Made by a program: the position numbers and the translations under genes
In this document: positions 1 through 8,258 of the stretch, piece after piece
How positions within the stretch are numbered: the first letter of the stretch is position 1
Layout: each line of letters begins with the position of its first letter
NCBI GenBank assembly: GCA_964540655.1
Contig: CAZINR010000001.1
Location: 11,461-75,460, forward strand
DNA from: CAZQBY01 sp964540655
GTDB lineage: Archaea > Altiarchaeota > Altiarchaeia > JAFGQM01
DNA length: 64,000 bases
Direction: 5' to 3'
The notes under the pieces: generated by a model
The model's input: only the letters and a program-made list of their open reading frames with translations
What the model was told of the DNA's origin: nothing
Databases searched by the model: none

Positions 1-988
1 CGTGATTGGCCTCGACCGTGTCCAGGCCCTCATCCTGCAAGGCATACGCCCTCATCTTGTTCCTCAGGCCTATGCCTCTGCCCTCTTGCCTCATGTACAG
101 AAGGACTCCCTCGCCCTCCTCGTCAATCCTCCGCAAAGCCTCGTGCAGCTGCTCCCCGCAGTCGCATCTCAGGGAACCCAGCAGGTCGCCGGTCAGGCAC
201 TCGGAATGAACCCTCACCAAAACGTTTTTCTCACCCTTGACATCTCCCCTGACAAGGGCCAGATGGTCCTTGTCGTCCACTACCGACCTGTAAAGAATGA
301 CTTTGAAATCACCGTGTCTGGTCGGAAGTTTGGCCTCGGTGATCCTCTCGATTAGCGGCTCCTTCTTCTTGCCTATGTATGTCTTGTCCTTCCTTATGCG
401 GTACTCTATCAAATCTTCGATAGAGATTATCTTCAGACCGTGCTCATCGGCGAACTCTTCTAGCTGCGGGAGCCGGGCCATGGCCCCGTCCTCTTTGATT
501 ACCTCGCAGATGACACCGGCCGGATAGAAACCGGCCAGACGTGCCAGGTCCACCGCGGCCTCGGTATGGCCTGCCCTTTTCAGCACCCCACCCTCCTTTG
601 CGCGCAGGGGGAATATGTGCCCAGGGCGACTGAAGTCCTCGGGCCTAGCCAGCGGATCCAGGAACTTCCTTATGGTGCGCGCGCGGTCATGAGCGGATAT
701 GCCGGTGGTCGTCCCGTCTTTCGCGTCTATAGAGACGGTGAAGGCAGTCTCTTTCTTGTCGGTGTTGTCCTTCACCATCTGCCTGATGTCCAGCTCGTCC
801 AGACGGTCCCCGGAGGAGGCTAGACACACTAGTCCGCGGCCCTCTTTTATCATGAAATTGACCGCTTCTGGCGTCACCTTCTCGGCCGCCATAACCAGAT
901 CGCCCTCATTCTCCCTGTTCTCGTCGTCCACGACTATCACCATCTTCCCCTCTTCGATGTCCCCTATGGCCTCTTCTATCTTGTTCAC
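1..988 (-). CDS. ribBA: Bifunctional 3,4-dihydroxy-2-butanone-4-phosphate synthase / GTP cyclohydrolase II (partial)
   Basis: Makes two precursors of riboflavin: the RibB half converts ribulose-5-phosphate to dihydroxybutanone phosphate and the RibA half opens the ring of GTP. About 329 residues are visible and the C-terminus runs off the left edge. Near the N-terminus is the RibB signature DDENRENEGD, followed by RGLVCLAS. In the second half SLRCDCGEQLH carries GTP cyclohydrolase II zinc cysteines and YMRQEGRGIGL is the family core. The GTG start at 988 overlaps the TGA stop of ribD (GTGA), so the two genes are translationally coupled. The fused bacterial-type enzyme is not the usual archaeal solution (archaea commonly use the unrelated ArfA/GTP cyclohydrolase III), which suggests transfer. 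Identity is very secure. Confidence 0.95.
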   Translation of the reverse strand, partial: MNKIEEAIGDIEEGKMVIVVDDENRENEGDLVMAAEKVTPEAVNFMIKEGRGLVCLASSGDRLDELDIRQMVKDNTDKKETAFTVSIDAKDGTTTGISAHDRARTIRKFLDPLARPEDFSRPGHIFPLRAKEGGVLKRAGHTEAAVDLARLAGFYPAGVICEVIKEDGAMARLPQLEEFADEHGLKIISIEDLIEYRIRKDKTYIGKKKEPLIERITEAKLPTRHGDFKVILYRSVVDDKDHLALVRGDVKGEKNVLVRVHSECLTGDLLGSLRCDCGEQLHEALRRIDEEGEGVLLYMRQEGRGIGLRNKMRAYALQDEGLDTVEANH

Positions 989-2070
989 TTTTTCGCAGGA
1001 TATCCCAGCAGGAGGAAATCTTCCCCCACCCTCTTCATCTCCACCCGCTCCAGGCGAGTGGCGTCTTTTATGTTCTTCGCCCCTCGACCGGTTATCACAG
1101 CCCCACTCCCACTGATTATCTTCGGGGATATGAAGAACATGACTTTGTCCACTATGCCTGCGTCGAGGGCCGAGCCGATGAGCTCCCCCCCACCCTCTAC
1201 CATTATGGAGGTTATCTCCTCTGAGACAAGCTCTCCCAAGAGCTTCTTCAAATCCACTTCGCCATCGACATCATCCACGACCACGACCCTTTTCCCCCTT
1301 TTCCTGAGGGCCTCTATCCGGTCCATGGGAGCTTGGTTGGTCGTAGCTATTACAGTCTTGGCATCGTTGTTCAGTATCTTGGCGTCAGCCGGGATTCTCA
1401 GTCTGGAATCAGCGACAATCCTTATGGGATTTTTGCCCTCGCAGGTTCGGCAGGTCAATTCCGGGTCGTCCTTCAGGACAGTCTCAATCCCCACCATTAC
1501 CGCGTCCACCTGCGCGCGCAAGTCGTGGACCGCACTCCTGGCTTCTTCGCCGGTTATCCACCTCGAACTCCCATCAGCCGCGGACATCTTGCCGTCCGCG
1601 GACAGCGCCGCCTTTGCGATTACGAACGGCTGCTTGGTCGTTATGAACTTCTCGTATGCCTCGTTCATCTCTCTCGCTTCCATCTCTAGGATTCCCTTCT
1701 CGACTTCGATGCCCGCGCGCGACAATTGCGCTATCCCCCGGCCCGAGACCTTCGGGTTCGGGTCCTCGGAGGCGATGACCACCCTGTTCACGCCCGCCTC
1801 GATTATCGCGTCCGTGCAGGGAGGCGTCCTCCCCTCGCAGCAGCAGGGCTCCAGGGTGACGTACATGGTCGCACTCCTCGCCTGTTCCCTAGCCCCCTCC
1901 AGGGCCTTCACCTCGGCGTGAGCTTCTCCAGCCTTCTCGTGAAACCCGCTCCCCACTATTTTCCCGCTCTTGACTATTAAACATCCCACCGCGGGGTTCG
2001 GTGATGTCCTGCCCAGCCCCTTCCTGGCCAGATTCAGCGCCTCGCGCATATATTCCTCGTCAGAATTCAC
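985..2070 (-). CDS. ribD: Bifunctional riboflavin biosynthesis protein RibD (deaminase/reductase)
   Basis: Catalyses the deamination and side-chain reduction that follow GTP cyclohydrolase II. With a GTG start at 2070 it is 361 residues, close to E. coli RibD (367). The N-terminal cytidine-deaminase-like domain shows TSPNPAVGCLIV, the zinc ligand motif GEAHAEVKAL and EPCCCEGRTPPC; the C-terminal reductase domain contains the SRWITGEEAR and IMVEGGGELIGSAL segments. The GTG is preferred because the conserved DEEYMREAL stretch follows it; the internal ATG at 2049 is the alternative. The frame stays open far upstream, but that extension is not RibD-like. The stop overlaps the ribBA start. The divergent gene at 2207 shares the upstream region. 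Confidence 0.93.
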   Translation of the reverse strand: MNSDEEYMREALNLARKGLGRTSPNPAVGCLIVKSGKIVGSGFHEKAGEAHAEVKALEGAREQARSATMYVTLEPCCCEGRTPPCTDAIIEAGVNRVVIASEDPNPKVSGRGIAQLSRAGIEVEKGILEMEAREMNEAYEKFITTKQPFVIAKAALSADGKMSAADGSSRWITGEEARSAVHDLRAQVDAVMVGIETVLKDDPELTCRTCEGKNPIRIVADSRLRIPADAKILNNDAKTVIATTNQAPMDRIEALRKRGKRVVVVDDVDGEVDLKKLLGELVSEEITSIMVEGGGELIGSALDAGIVDKVMFFISPKIISGSGAVITGRGAKNIKDATRLERVEMKRVGEDFLLLGYPAKK

Positions 2071-2118
2071 GTTTAAACAGCCATATAATTCAGAACAACG
2101 GCTAAAAATCAGAATTTT

Positions 2119-2140
2119 CCACCGGTCTATTGACCTGTGG
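2119..2140. promoter_or_regulatory. Imperfect inverted repeat between ribD and the DHPS-like gene
   Basis: The half-sites CCACCGG (2119-2125) and CCTGTGG (2134-2140) flank eight bases; the arms extend inward (GGTC/GACC) with one mismatch overall. The site lies in the divergent intergenic region, 49 bp from the ribD start and 67 bp before the ATG at 2207. The same CCTGTGG half-site forms a perfect palindrome before the LonB-like/archease/rtcB operon (8216-8236). An operator is inferred, not shown. Confidence 0.35.
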
Positions 2141-2206
2141 TTTTTGACAGGTGCCGCATCGGCGATGGTCCATATTTGTTCATTTAGACTCATAATATAC
2201 GAAAAG

Positions 2207-3670
2207 ATGTCCGAACTCCTTCTGATAACGGGGAAGCTCGCAGAGGAGCAGGTCAGGGAATGCGCGCAGGAACTGGGCGCGGATGTCCTCGCCCTCCCAG
2301 TCAGCGTCGCCCAGTTCATCGGCCCCAAATTGGCCAGTTCCAGGATAAAAGATTTGGGCAAAACATACGGCCGCATAATCTTCCCCGGATTAGTCAGATT
2401 CGACGTGTCAAAGGTGGAAAGAGAGGTGGGCATGCCCTGCTTTAAAGGGCCCAAGCACCCCTGTGACCTCATCGAGGTTCTGAAAAAGGGCCTGCACCTA
2501 TCCAAGACGCAATCCGCGGACGCCCTGATGGAGAAATCGGGGGAAGAGGATTACAAAAAGCTGGTTGAAGAGGCTGAAAAATCGCACAAGGGCCTCACGG
2601 TCGGCGGACTCAAAGTCGCCGGCGGCCTGCCGCCCCGGATAATCGCGGAGATAGTCGACGCCCCCCTCCTCTCCGACGAGCAGCTCACAGAGCGCGCGCA
2701 GTATTACCTCAACTCGGGCGCAGACATAATAGACGTGGGCGCGATAGCCGCGGAAGACAATTCCAAAAGACTGGGGCAAGCTGTCGCTCTTCTCAAAAAG
2801 AGGTTCTCCGTTCCGGTGAGCATAGACGCCCTAAACCCGAAAGAGATAAACGCGGGGATAGGGGCTGGAGCGGAATTGGTGCTCAGCCTGTGCGGCAGGA
2901 ATATGGAGCAAGTCACAAAATCCGATGATGTCGCTTATGTGGTCATCGCAGAGGAGGACGAAGACCTGCGTGACAATATAAGGCGCGCGCAGGAGCTCGG
3001 CTTCAAGAACCTCATAGCCGACCCCATACTCGCCCCCCCGTTTAGAATAGCGCGGTCTCTGGCTGAATATCGCTCATTCGCCCAGGCCCCAGGCATGCCC
3101 CTCCTGATGGGCATAGGCAACGTCACCGAGATGATGGATGTGGACTCTCCGGGCGTGAACGGCCTTCTGGCCGCTATAGCCGTAGAGCTGGATGTCTCCC
3201 TGATGCTGACTACAGAGAACAGCCACAAGACCCGCAATTCGGTAAGGGAGCTGAAGCGGGCAATAAAGCTGATGTTCCTGGCGAGGTCCAAGGGAACCCT
3301 TCCCAAGGACCTGGGCTTCGACCTCCTTCTCGCCAAGGGCAAGGGGGAGGGCCTGTCTTTTGATTTGGGAGATGCAAAGGTGATGCAGGTTCTCGACAGC
3401 AGCCAGGGCTTCAGACCCGACCCGAAGGGCCATTTCAACGTCTTCGTGGACTTCGGTAAAAACAAGATAATCGCCGCCCATTTCAAGGACGATTTCGACC
3501 GGGTCTTGTCGGGAGACAGCGCCGAGGCCTTATCAAAAGAGATAATAGACAAAGGCTTGGTATCTGACCTAAACCATGCCGCTTATCTGGGCAGGGAGCT
3601 GCAGAAGGCGGAACTTTGCCTCAAACTGGGCCGCGGGTACGTTCAGGACGACGATTTGCCCGGCTTGTGA
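2207..3670 (+). CDS. Dihydropteroate synthase-related protein (DHPS-like TIM barrel with N-terminal archaeal domain)
   Basis: The 487-residue protein resembles the archaeal dihydropteroate-synthase-related family (TIGR00284 type). An N-terminal domain of about 150 residues precedes a TIM-barrel-like region with LNSGADIIDVGAIAAE, VPVSIDALNPKEINAGI and LLMGIGNVTEMMDVDS, which match the pterin-binding barrel pattern. In archaea this family is thought to act in pterin or methanopterin-type cofactor chemistry, but the exact reaction is not established, so no gene symbol is given. The ATG at 2207 is chosen because the family-like sequence begins there; the frame is open upstream to 1970 with no conserved sequence. 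The 3' end overlaps the convergent small membrane protein gene by 28 nt. Confidence 0.75.
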   Translation: MSELLLITGKLAEEQVRECAQELGADVLALPVSVAQFIGPKLASSRIKDLGKTYGRIIFPGLVRFDVSKVEREVGMPCFKGPKHPCDLIEVLKKGLHLSKTQSADALMEKSGEEDYKKLVEEAEKSHKGLTVGGLKVAGGLPPRIIAEIVDAPLLSDEQLTERAQYYLNSGADIIDVGAIAAEDNSKRLGQAVALLKKRFSVPVSIDALNPKEINAGIGAGAELVLSLCGRNMEQVTKSDDVAYVVIAEEDEDLRDNIRRAQELGFKNLIADPILAPPFRIARSLAEYRSFAQAPGMPLLMGIGNVTEMMDVDSPGVNGLLAAIAVELDVSLMLTTENSHKTRNSVRELKRAIKLMFLARSKGTLPKDLGFDLLLAKGKGEGLSFDLGDAKVMQVLDSSQGFRPDPKGHFNVFVDFGKNKIIAAHFKDDFDRVLSGDSAEALSKEIIDKGLVSDLNHAAYLGRELQKAELCLKLGRGYVQDDDLPGL

Positions 3671-3948
3671 ACTATGGTAGACTTCTCTATGAGCATTATG
3701 CCCATTATGACTGCTATCGCGAGTATCAGCATCACACTTGCGTTGATAACTGTGGTGGGCCATCCGACCACCGTCCCATAAATCAGTATGGACATTATGG
3801 CCCCTATAAGTACAAGAACATAGACCAGTTCTAGGACCTTCTTGTGGGCGTGGGGAAGCTCGAAGTGCAACGGGTCGGGGAGCTTGCTGAATGACTCTTT
3901 CACCGCGTCGTTGAGGGTCCCCTTCTCCCTTCTAGACTTTAGAACCAT
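3643..3948 (-). CDS. Small two-helix membrane protein, unknown function
   Basis: About 101 residues from the ATG at 3948 (a GTG at 3957 is the alternative). A charged, Lys/Arg-containing N-terminal segment of about 35 residues is followed by two hydrophobic helices (VLELVYVLVLIGAIMSILIY and ASVMLILAIAVIMGIMLI) and a short polar tail. The start lies inside the last codons of ilvE (17 nt overlap), so the two are probably co-transcribed. I do not recognise the family. The 3' end overlaps the convergent DHPS-like gene. Confidence 0.6.
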   Translation of the reverse strand: MVLKSRREKGTLNDAVKESFSKLPDPLHFELPHAHKKVLELVYVLVLIGAIMSILIYGTVVGWPTTVINASVMLILAIAVIMGIMLIEKSTIVHKPGKSSS

Positions 3949-4810
3949 CCTTCTCACGAATCTTCTTGAACTCTGCCATCAGCTTTTTTGTCAAATTGCC
4001 CGGCTTGCCGTCAGCTATCTTGCGCGCATCGCACTGCACGACAGGTATGACCTCTGCCGCCGTCCCGGTCATGAAGGCCTCATCGGCCGTGTAGACGTCG
4101 AAGAGTGTGAGGTTCTTTTCCTTGACTTTGACACCCATCTTCCCCGCCAACTCCATTATGGCGCCTCTGGTTATGCCTATGAGCACCCCGGCACCCGTGG
4201 GCGGCGTCCAGAGCTCTCCGTCCTTGACTATGAAGAAGTTGTCGCCCGTCCCCTCGGCGACATGGCCCAGGCTGTTGAGCATGAGGGCCTCGTCGCATTT
4301 GGCGAGATTGGCCTGTATCTTGCCCATTATGTTGTTCAGGTAATTCAGAGTCTTTGCCTTTATGTCCAGCGCGTCGCAGGCGGTTCTTCTGGTTCCGACG
4401 GTAACGACGCATATGCCCTTGTCATACAAATCGCCGTAGAGCGGGGCGAAATGCTGCGCTATGCATATTATCGTAGGCTTCGGGCACTTCCTCGGGTCGA
4501 GGCCCAAATCCCCGACGCCCCTTGTGACTATGAGCCGGACATAGGCGTCCTTCAGATTGTTCTTCCTTATGCTGCTTAGAACGATATCCGCCATCTCCTT
4601 CTTGGAGAGAGGGACCTCTAGATTTATAGCCTTGGCACTGTCATAGAGCCGGTCTATGTGCTGCTTCAGGCGGAAGACGTTGCCGTTGTAGCACCTTATG
4701 CCCTCAAAGACGCCGTCGCCGTAGAGCAGGCCGTGGTCGTAGACCGATATCTTCGCTTCCCCTTTGGGATAGAACTTCCCGTCGATGTAAATGACCTGTT
4801 CGGAACTCAT
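3932..4810 (-). CDS. ilvE: Branched-chain amino acid aminotransferase
   Basis: PLP-dependent fold-type IV transaminase for the last step of valine, leucine and isoleucine synthesis. At 292 residues it has normal family length. Visible are the N-terminal VYDHGLLYGDGVFEGIR, an active-site Arg region YVRLIVTRG, the PLP lysine in KTLNYLNNI (about K153), and the EGTGDNFFIVKDG and TGAGVLIGITR segments that contact the cofactor phosphate. The acetolactate synthase genes of the same pathway lie about 53 kb away at 57987-60196. The assignment to IlvE rather than D-amino-acid transaminase rests on overall pattern and pathway context. Confidence 0.92.
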   Translation of the reverse strand: MSSEQVIYIDGKFYPKGEAKISVYDHGLLYGDGVFEGIRCYNGNVFRLKQHIDRLYDSAKAINLEVPLSKKEMADIVLSSIRKNNLKDAYVRLIVTRGVGDLGLDPRKCPKPTIICIAQHFAPLYGDLYDKGICVVTVGTRRTACDALDIKAKTLNYLNNIMGKIQANLAKCDEALMLNSLGHVAEGTGDNFFIVKDGELWTPPTGAGVLIGITRGAIMELAGKMGVKVKEKNLTLFDVYTADEAFMTGTAAEVIPVVQCDARKIADGKPGNLTKKLMAEFKKIREKDGSKV

Positions 4811-4846
4811 TCCGCTATATTTTGGGCTGGGGGTAGAAAAATGGGA

Positions 4847-6304
4847 TTATCCCTTCACTGATATCATCGGCTTGACCACAGCGACCTTCTTCGCTATGCC
4901 GGCATTGTGCATGACGTCCACGACGCGGTCAACGTCCTTGTAGGCCCCGGGCGCCTCCTCGGCGACTCCCGCCAAGCTGTGACCCCTGATGATGATGCCC
5001 TTCTTGGCCAGCTCTTGGACGAGCTTCTCGCCCCTCCATTTCCCCTTGGCCTGCTTGCGGGACATGGCCCGCCCGGCCCCGTGACACGAGCTGCCCCACG
5101 TTTCGGCCATGCCCTGCTCGGTGCCGCGGAGTATGTAGGAATGAGTGCCCATAGTGCCGCCTATCAGAACGGGCTGCCCCACTTTGCGGTAGGCCTTCGG
5201 GACCTCCTCCCTGCCGGGCCCGAATGCGCGCGTGCTGCCCTTCCTGAGAATGACAAGCTCTTTGGTTTCCCCATCGATTTCGTGCTCTTCCAGCTTTGCG
5301 GTGTTGTGTCCGATGTCGTAGAGCATCCGGACGTCCTGCTCGTCCGTGCCCATGGCCTTTTTCACCGCCTTTCTGGTCAGATGCGCTATCGCCTGCCGGT
5401 TGGCGAAGGCCATGTTTATTCCGCAGTTGACCGCGGAGAAATACTTCTGGCCCTCATCACTGCTGAAGGGCGCAGAGACCAGCTCCTTTTCGCGGATGGG
5501 GATATTGTACTTCTTGCTGGCCTTCTCCAGGACCTTGAGGTAATCCGAACCTATCTGGTGCCCAAGCGCCCGTGAGCCGCAGTGGATGGAAATCAGCACC
5601 TGCCCTTCTTCCAGGCCGTAGGCTCCGGCCGCCTTCTCATCGAATATCCTGTCCACATATTGGACCTCCAGATAGTGATTGCCGCTGCCGAGCGTGCCCA
5701 CCTGCTTGAATTGGCGCTGCTTAGCCTGTCGGCTGACGTTATCAGGCTTGGCCCCCTTGACCTTGCCGCACTCTTCCGTGTATTCTAAATCCTCTTTGAA
5801 ACCATAACCCTGGTCGACGACGTACTCCGCGCCCCTGACAAGAACCTCGTCTATCTGGTCTACTGATAGCCTGATGTCTCCGGTGGAACCAAGACCTGCT
5901 GGTACTGTGTCGAACAAGGAATCGGCGAGTTCTTTCTTCCTTTTCTCAACCTCTTCGCGCGTTAAACCAGTCTTGAGTGTCCTGACGCCGCAGTTGCAGT
6001 CGAAACCGACTCCGGCAACACTAATAACACCAGTCTCGGTGTCGAACGCCCCGACCCCCCCTATCGGGAACCCGTAGCCTGGATGGACGTCGCTCATCGC
6101 CAGGCTGGCCTTCTGTATGCCGGGGAGGCACGCCACGTTGACTATCTGCTTTAGGGCGTTCCAGTCCTTGCCCGCGCGCACGTCGGCCACGAGGTGGTCG
6201 ATGATGGCCGTGTCACCGTATATCCTGCCCGGCACCAGCATCTCGCCCTTCTTCGGCACCTCCCAGCGGTAGTCGTCTATCTGTTTGACCTCTATCTCAT
6301 CCAT
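4847..6304 (-). CDS. rtcB: RNA-splicing ligase RtcB
   Basis: GTP- and Mn-dependent ligase that joins 2',3'-cyclic phosphate (or 3'-phosphate) RNA ends to 5'-OH ends, used for tRNA exon ligation and RNA repair. The 485 residues match the inteinless family length. Metal and guanylylation motifs are intact: GFDCNCGVR (D102, C105), GTLGSGNHYLEV, SIHCGSRALGHQIG, GTMGTHSYILRG, and SSCHGAGRAMSR with the histidine that is guanylylated. The protein ends VVKPMISVKG. It is the last gene of a three-gene operon after a LonB-like ATPase and archease, with 9 nt between archease and rtcB. No intein is present, although RtcB is a common intein host. Confidence 0.97.
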   Translation of the reverse strand: MDEIEVKQIDDYRWEVPKKGEMLVPGRIYGDTAIIDHLVADVRAGKDWNALKQIVNVACLPGIQKASLAMSDVHPGYGFPIGGVGAFDTETGVISVAGVGFDCNCGVRTLKTGLTREEVEKRKKELADSLFDTVPAGLGSTGDIRLSVDQIDEVLVRGAEYVVDQGYGFKEDLEYTEECGKVKGAKPDNVSRQAKQRQFKQVGTLGSGNHYLEVQYVDRIFDEKAAGAYGLEEGQVLISIHCGSRALGHQIGSDYLKVLEKASKKYNIPIREKELVSAPFSSDEGQKYFSAVNCGINMAFANRQAIAHLTRKAVKKAMGTDEQDVRMLYDIGHNTAKLEEHEIDGETKELVILRKGSTRAFGPGREEVPKAYRKVGQPVLIGGTMGTHSYILRGTEQGMAETWGSSCHGAGRAMSRKQAKGKWRGEKLVQELAKKGIIIRGHSLAGVAEEAPGAYKDVDRVVDVMHNAGIAKKVAVVKPMISVKG

Positions 6305-6313
6305 GATGTTGAA

Positions 6314-6736
6314 TCAAATGTCCAGCACGCACTGTACGTGGTGCTTGCCGCTGTCCGTCCAGCACTTCAAGCCCGAATAAGTGGCTGCTTTGACTTCCGT
6401 TTTCACGTTATGCCCTTCCGGATTCAGCCTCTCCCCCCATGCTTCGGCCTTAAGCTTGCACTCCTTCTTCGACGCGTCTATATGTACCCTGAACCTCGAG
6501 AAAACCATGCCCTCTGTGTCCACCTTCGCCAGAAGGGCGTTCAAGAACTCGACGAAAAGCGAGTCGACACTATCGGCAGAGACGCTTACTTCTATTTTCT
6601 TAGCTGGCTTCACCCTCGCTATGTCTACCATCTGGTTGAACATGGCCTTGGCGCCTTCCTCGAAGGCTTGCCCTAGGGTGTCCGCATTGGCCAGTATCCC
6701 CACATCTGCCTCATGCTCTAGATATTCAAAAGCCAT
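6314..6736 (-). CDS. Archease, RtcB activator
   Basis: 140-residue archease (the metal-binding protein that promotes RtcB guanylylation and multiple turnover). The N-terminal EYLEHEADVGI, the acidic positions in the middle and the C-terminal VKAATYSGL followed by VQCVLDI are the conserved family segments. It sits 9 nt upstream of rtcB and 9 nt downstream of the LonB-like ATPase gene, all on the minus strand, matching the well-known functional pairing of archease with RtcB. Confidence 0.95.
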   Translation of the reverse strand: MAFEYLEHEADVGILANADTLGQAFEEGAKAMFNQMVDIARVKPAKKIEVSVSADSVDSLFVEFLNALLAKVDTEGMVFSRFRVHIDASKKECKLKAEAWGERLNPEGHNVKTEVKAATYSGLKCWTDSGKHHVQCVLDI

Positions 6737-6745
6737 TAGATTGAA

Positions 6746-8206
6746 TCACACGTAACCGGTCGCCTTTTTTTCCTCTGAGACCAAATGCCCGCTCACGTGG
6801 TCCTTGGACTTGCCTTTCCAGACGCTGCCGTACTTGTCGACAAGCTGCTGCTCCACGCTGCGCGCGTTCTTTACCGCCTCCTTGATGTGCCTGGCCTCGA
6901 TGAGGCTCGCCTCCTCCATCTTGGCCACATCCCCGGCCAGCCGTATGACGCCACCCAGGTCGCGGAGTCTCAATGTCAGGGCGTTCTTCGTGTCGTCAAT
7001 CTCCTCGGCCCTCCGCTCACCCTCCTTTATCAGCTCTTTCACGGCCCCGCGCGTGCCGTGGGCTATCTTGGTGTCTATCAGGACCTCCTGGGCGAAGAAC
7101 TGTGCAATCCTCTCCACGTTCTCCTTGGTCTTCGGCATGGTGGTGTCCAGCAGCACCTCGTATCCTGCGCCGAGTATCCTGGACCTGAGCGGTGGCAGTA
7201 TCCCACCCAATTCGTTGATGTTGCAGGCGCCCATGAATATGAAGTCGCATGGCACTCGAGTCACCTTCACCGCGGCTCCCGAGGACGTAGGGTTCATGCC
7301 GCTTATGGGGAAGTGCTTGTCCTGCATTGCCGTGAGTATGTGGTGCTGGAGGTTCTCCAGCTGCGGCAGCTCGTCTATGAACAGCACCCCCTCATGCGCC
7401 TCGTGTATGGCCCCCGCGACTACCCTCTCATAGGGCAGAAGCCCCCCGGCCTCCGGCATGCCCCCCCAGGGGTCATGTCTTACATCCCCGAGCAGCTCCG
7501 TTTCCGAGGCCCCGGTCGCCTGCACGAAACTGTTCCTTTTGAGCGGGACCAGAACCTTGCTCTGCTTTATCTTGTCCAGCTTGTTGAGGACCTTGAAGGC
7601 GTCGTTGTCTATTATGCGGACCTTCTTGGAGTCCACGGCCTGGTATATTATTATCTCTTCCTTCCCGCTCTTGTCGGTGCGCGTGACATGCACCTCCTCT
7701 TCGGGATATTCGCACATCTCCACATTGAACACCTGAGAGAGCAAATCGGAGAACGGAGACCGGCTGACGCTGTCTCCCACCTTGACCTCTTTGCATGAAG
7801 GGCAGATGTCTTCTTCCGCAGAGCTCATCTTCCCGCAGTGAGTGCACCTGAAGCCCAGCCGCTCCGAGACGTCTTCAGGCACTTTCTCAGGTCCTACGAC
7901 CTTCCCTTTCGCCTTCTTCTCCATGCTCTTCTGCTTCTTCAGATCGTCGGAATCCCTCACGAAGATGAACGGCCTCTCAGCGTTCTTGGGGTTATGCGCC
8001 ACAACAATCTCCTGCCTGGGTTTCGGGAGATGGTAGGCCAGAGCGCGGGCGATCATGCTCTTCCCTATGCCTGGCGGACCTACAAGAAGGAGATGCCTTT
8101 TCTGCTTTGCCGCGATTCGAGCTATCCCGACCGCCTTGTCCTGGCCGATGACCATGTCCAGGGGGTCCCTGGGAAGCTCTACCTGCGAAGTGTCCTCAAA
8201 GTCCAT
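6746..8206 (-). CDS. LonB-like AAA+ ATPase lacking the protease domain, with a zinc-ribbon insert
   Basis: 486 residues resembling the ATPase half of archaeal Lon protease (LonB). Walker A GPPGIGKS is at residues 43-50 and Walker B VLFIDEL at 274-280, with a sensor-like GACNINELGGILPPLRSR further on. Between the two Walker motifs, where archaeal LonB carries its membrane segments, there is a soluble insert with four cysteines (C121, C124, C135, C138), a probable zinc ribbon. The protein stops shortly after the helix NARSVEQQLVDKYGS, where the Ser-Lys protease domain of LonB would begin; archease starts 9 nt later, so no detached protease domain follows. It therefore looks like a soluble remodelling ATPase rather than a protease. 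It is first in the archease-rtcB operon. A role in RNA repair is inferred from context only. Confidence 0.85.
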   Translation of the reverse strand: MDFEDTSQVELPRDPLDMVIGQDKAVGIARIAAKQKRHLLLVGPPGIGKSMIARALAYHLPKPRQEIVVAHNPKNAERPFIFVRDSDDLKKQKSMEKKAKGKVVGPEKVPEDVSERLGFRCTHCGKMSSAEEDICPSCKEVKVGDSVSRSPFSDLLSQVFNVEMCEYPEEEVHVTRTDKSGKEEIIIYQAVDSKKVRIIDNDAFKVLNKLDKIKQSKVLVPLKRNSFVQATGASETELLGDVRHDPWGGMPEAGGLLPYERVVAGAIHEAHEGVLFIDELPQLENLQHHILTAMQDKHFPISGMNPTSSGAAVKVTRVPCDFIFMGACNINELGGILPPLRSRILGAGYEVLLDTTMPKTKENVERIAQFFAQEVLIDTKIAHGTRGAVKELIKEGERRAEEIDDTKNALTLRLRDLGGVIRLAGDVAKMEEASLIEARHIKEAVKNARSVEQQLVDKYGSVWKGKSKDHVSGHLVSEEKKATGYV

Positions 8207-8215
8207 CTGAAAACC

Positions 8216-8236
8216 CCACAGGTAATTATCCTGTGG
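8216..8236. promoter_or_regulatory. Perfect 7-bp palindrome over the putative promoter of the LonB-like/archease/rtcB operon
   Basis: CCACAGG (8216-8222) and CCTGTGG (8230-8236) flank an A/T-only spacer of seven bases. Read on the minus strand, the spacer gives an ATAATTA element whose start is 23 bp before the ATG at 8206, a reasonable TATA position for a leaderless or nearly leaderless transcript. A palindrome centred on the TATA region is the expected geometry of a repressor site. Function is inferred; an RNA hairpin is the alternative. Confidence 0.5.
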
Positions 8237-8258
8237 TCTAAGGAAAACCTTTAGGCCT

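Noticed and set aside
2071..2505. Long N-terminal extension of RibD (open frame to 2505)
   Set aside because: The extension runs antisense through the DHPS-like gene, and RibD homology begins just after 2070.
4847..6304. Intein in rtcB
   Set aside because: RtcB is a common intein host but the gene has normal length and uninterrupted motifs.
6737..6760. Frameshift that would restore the Lon protease domain
   Set aside because: Archease begins 9 nt after the stop; there is no room for a protease domain in any frame.
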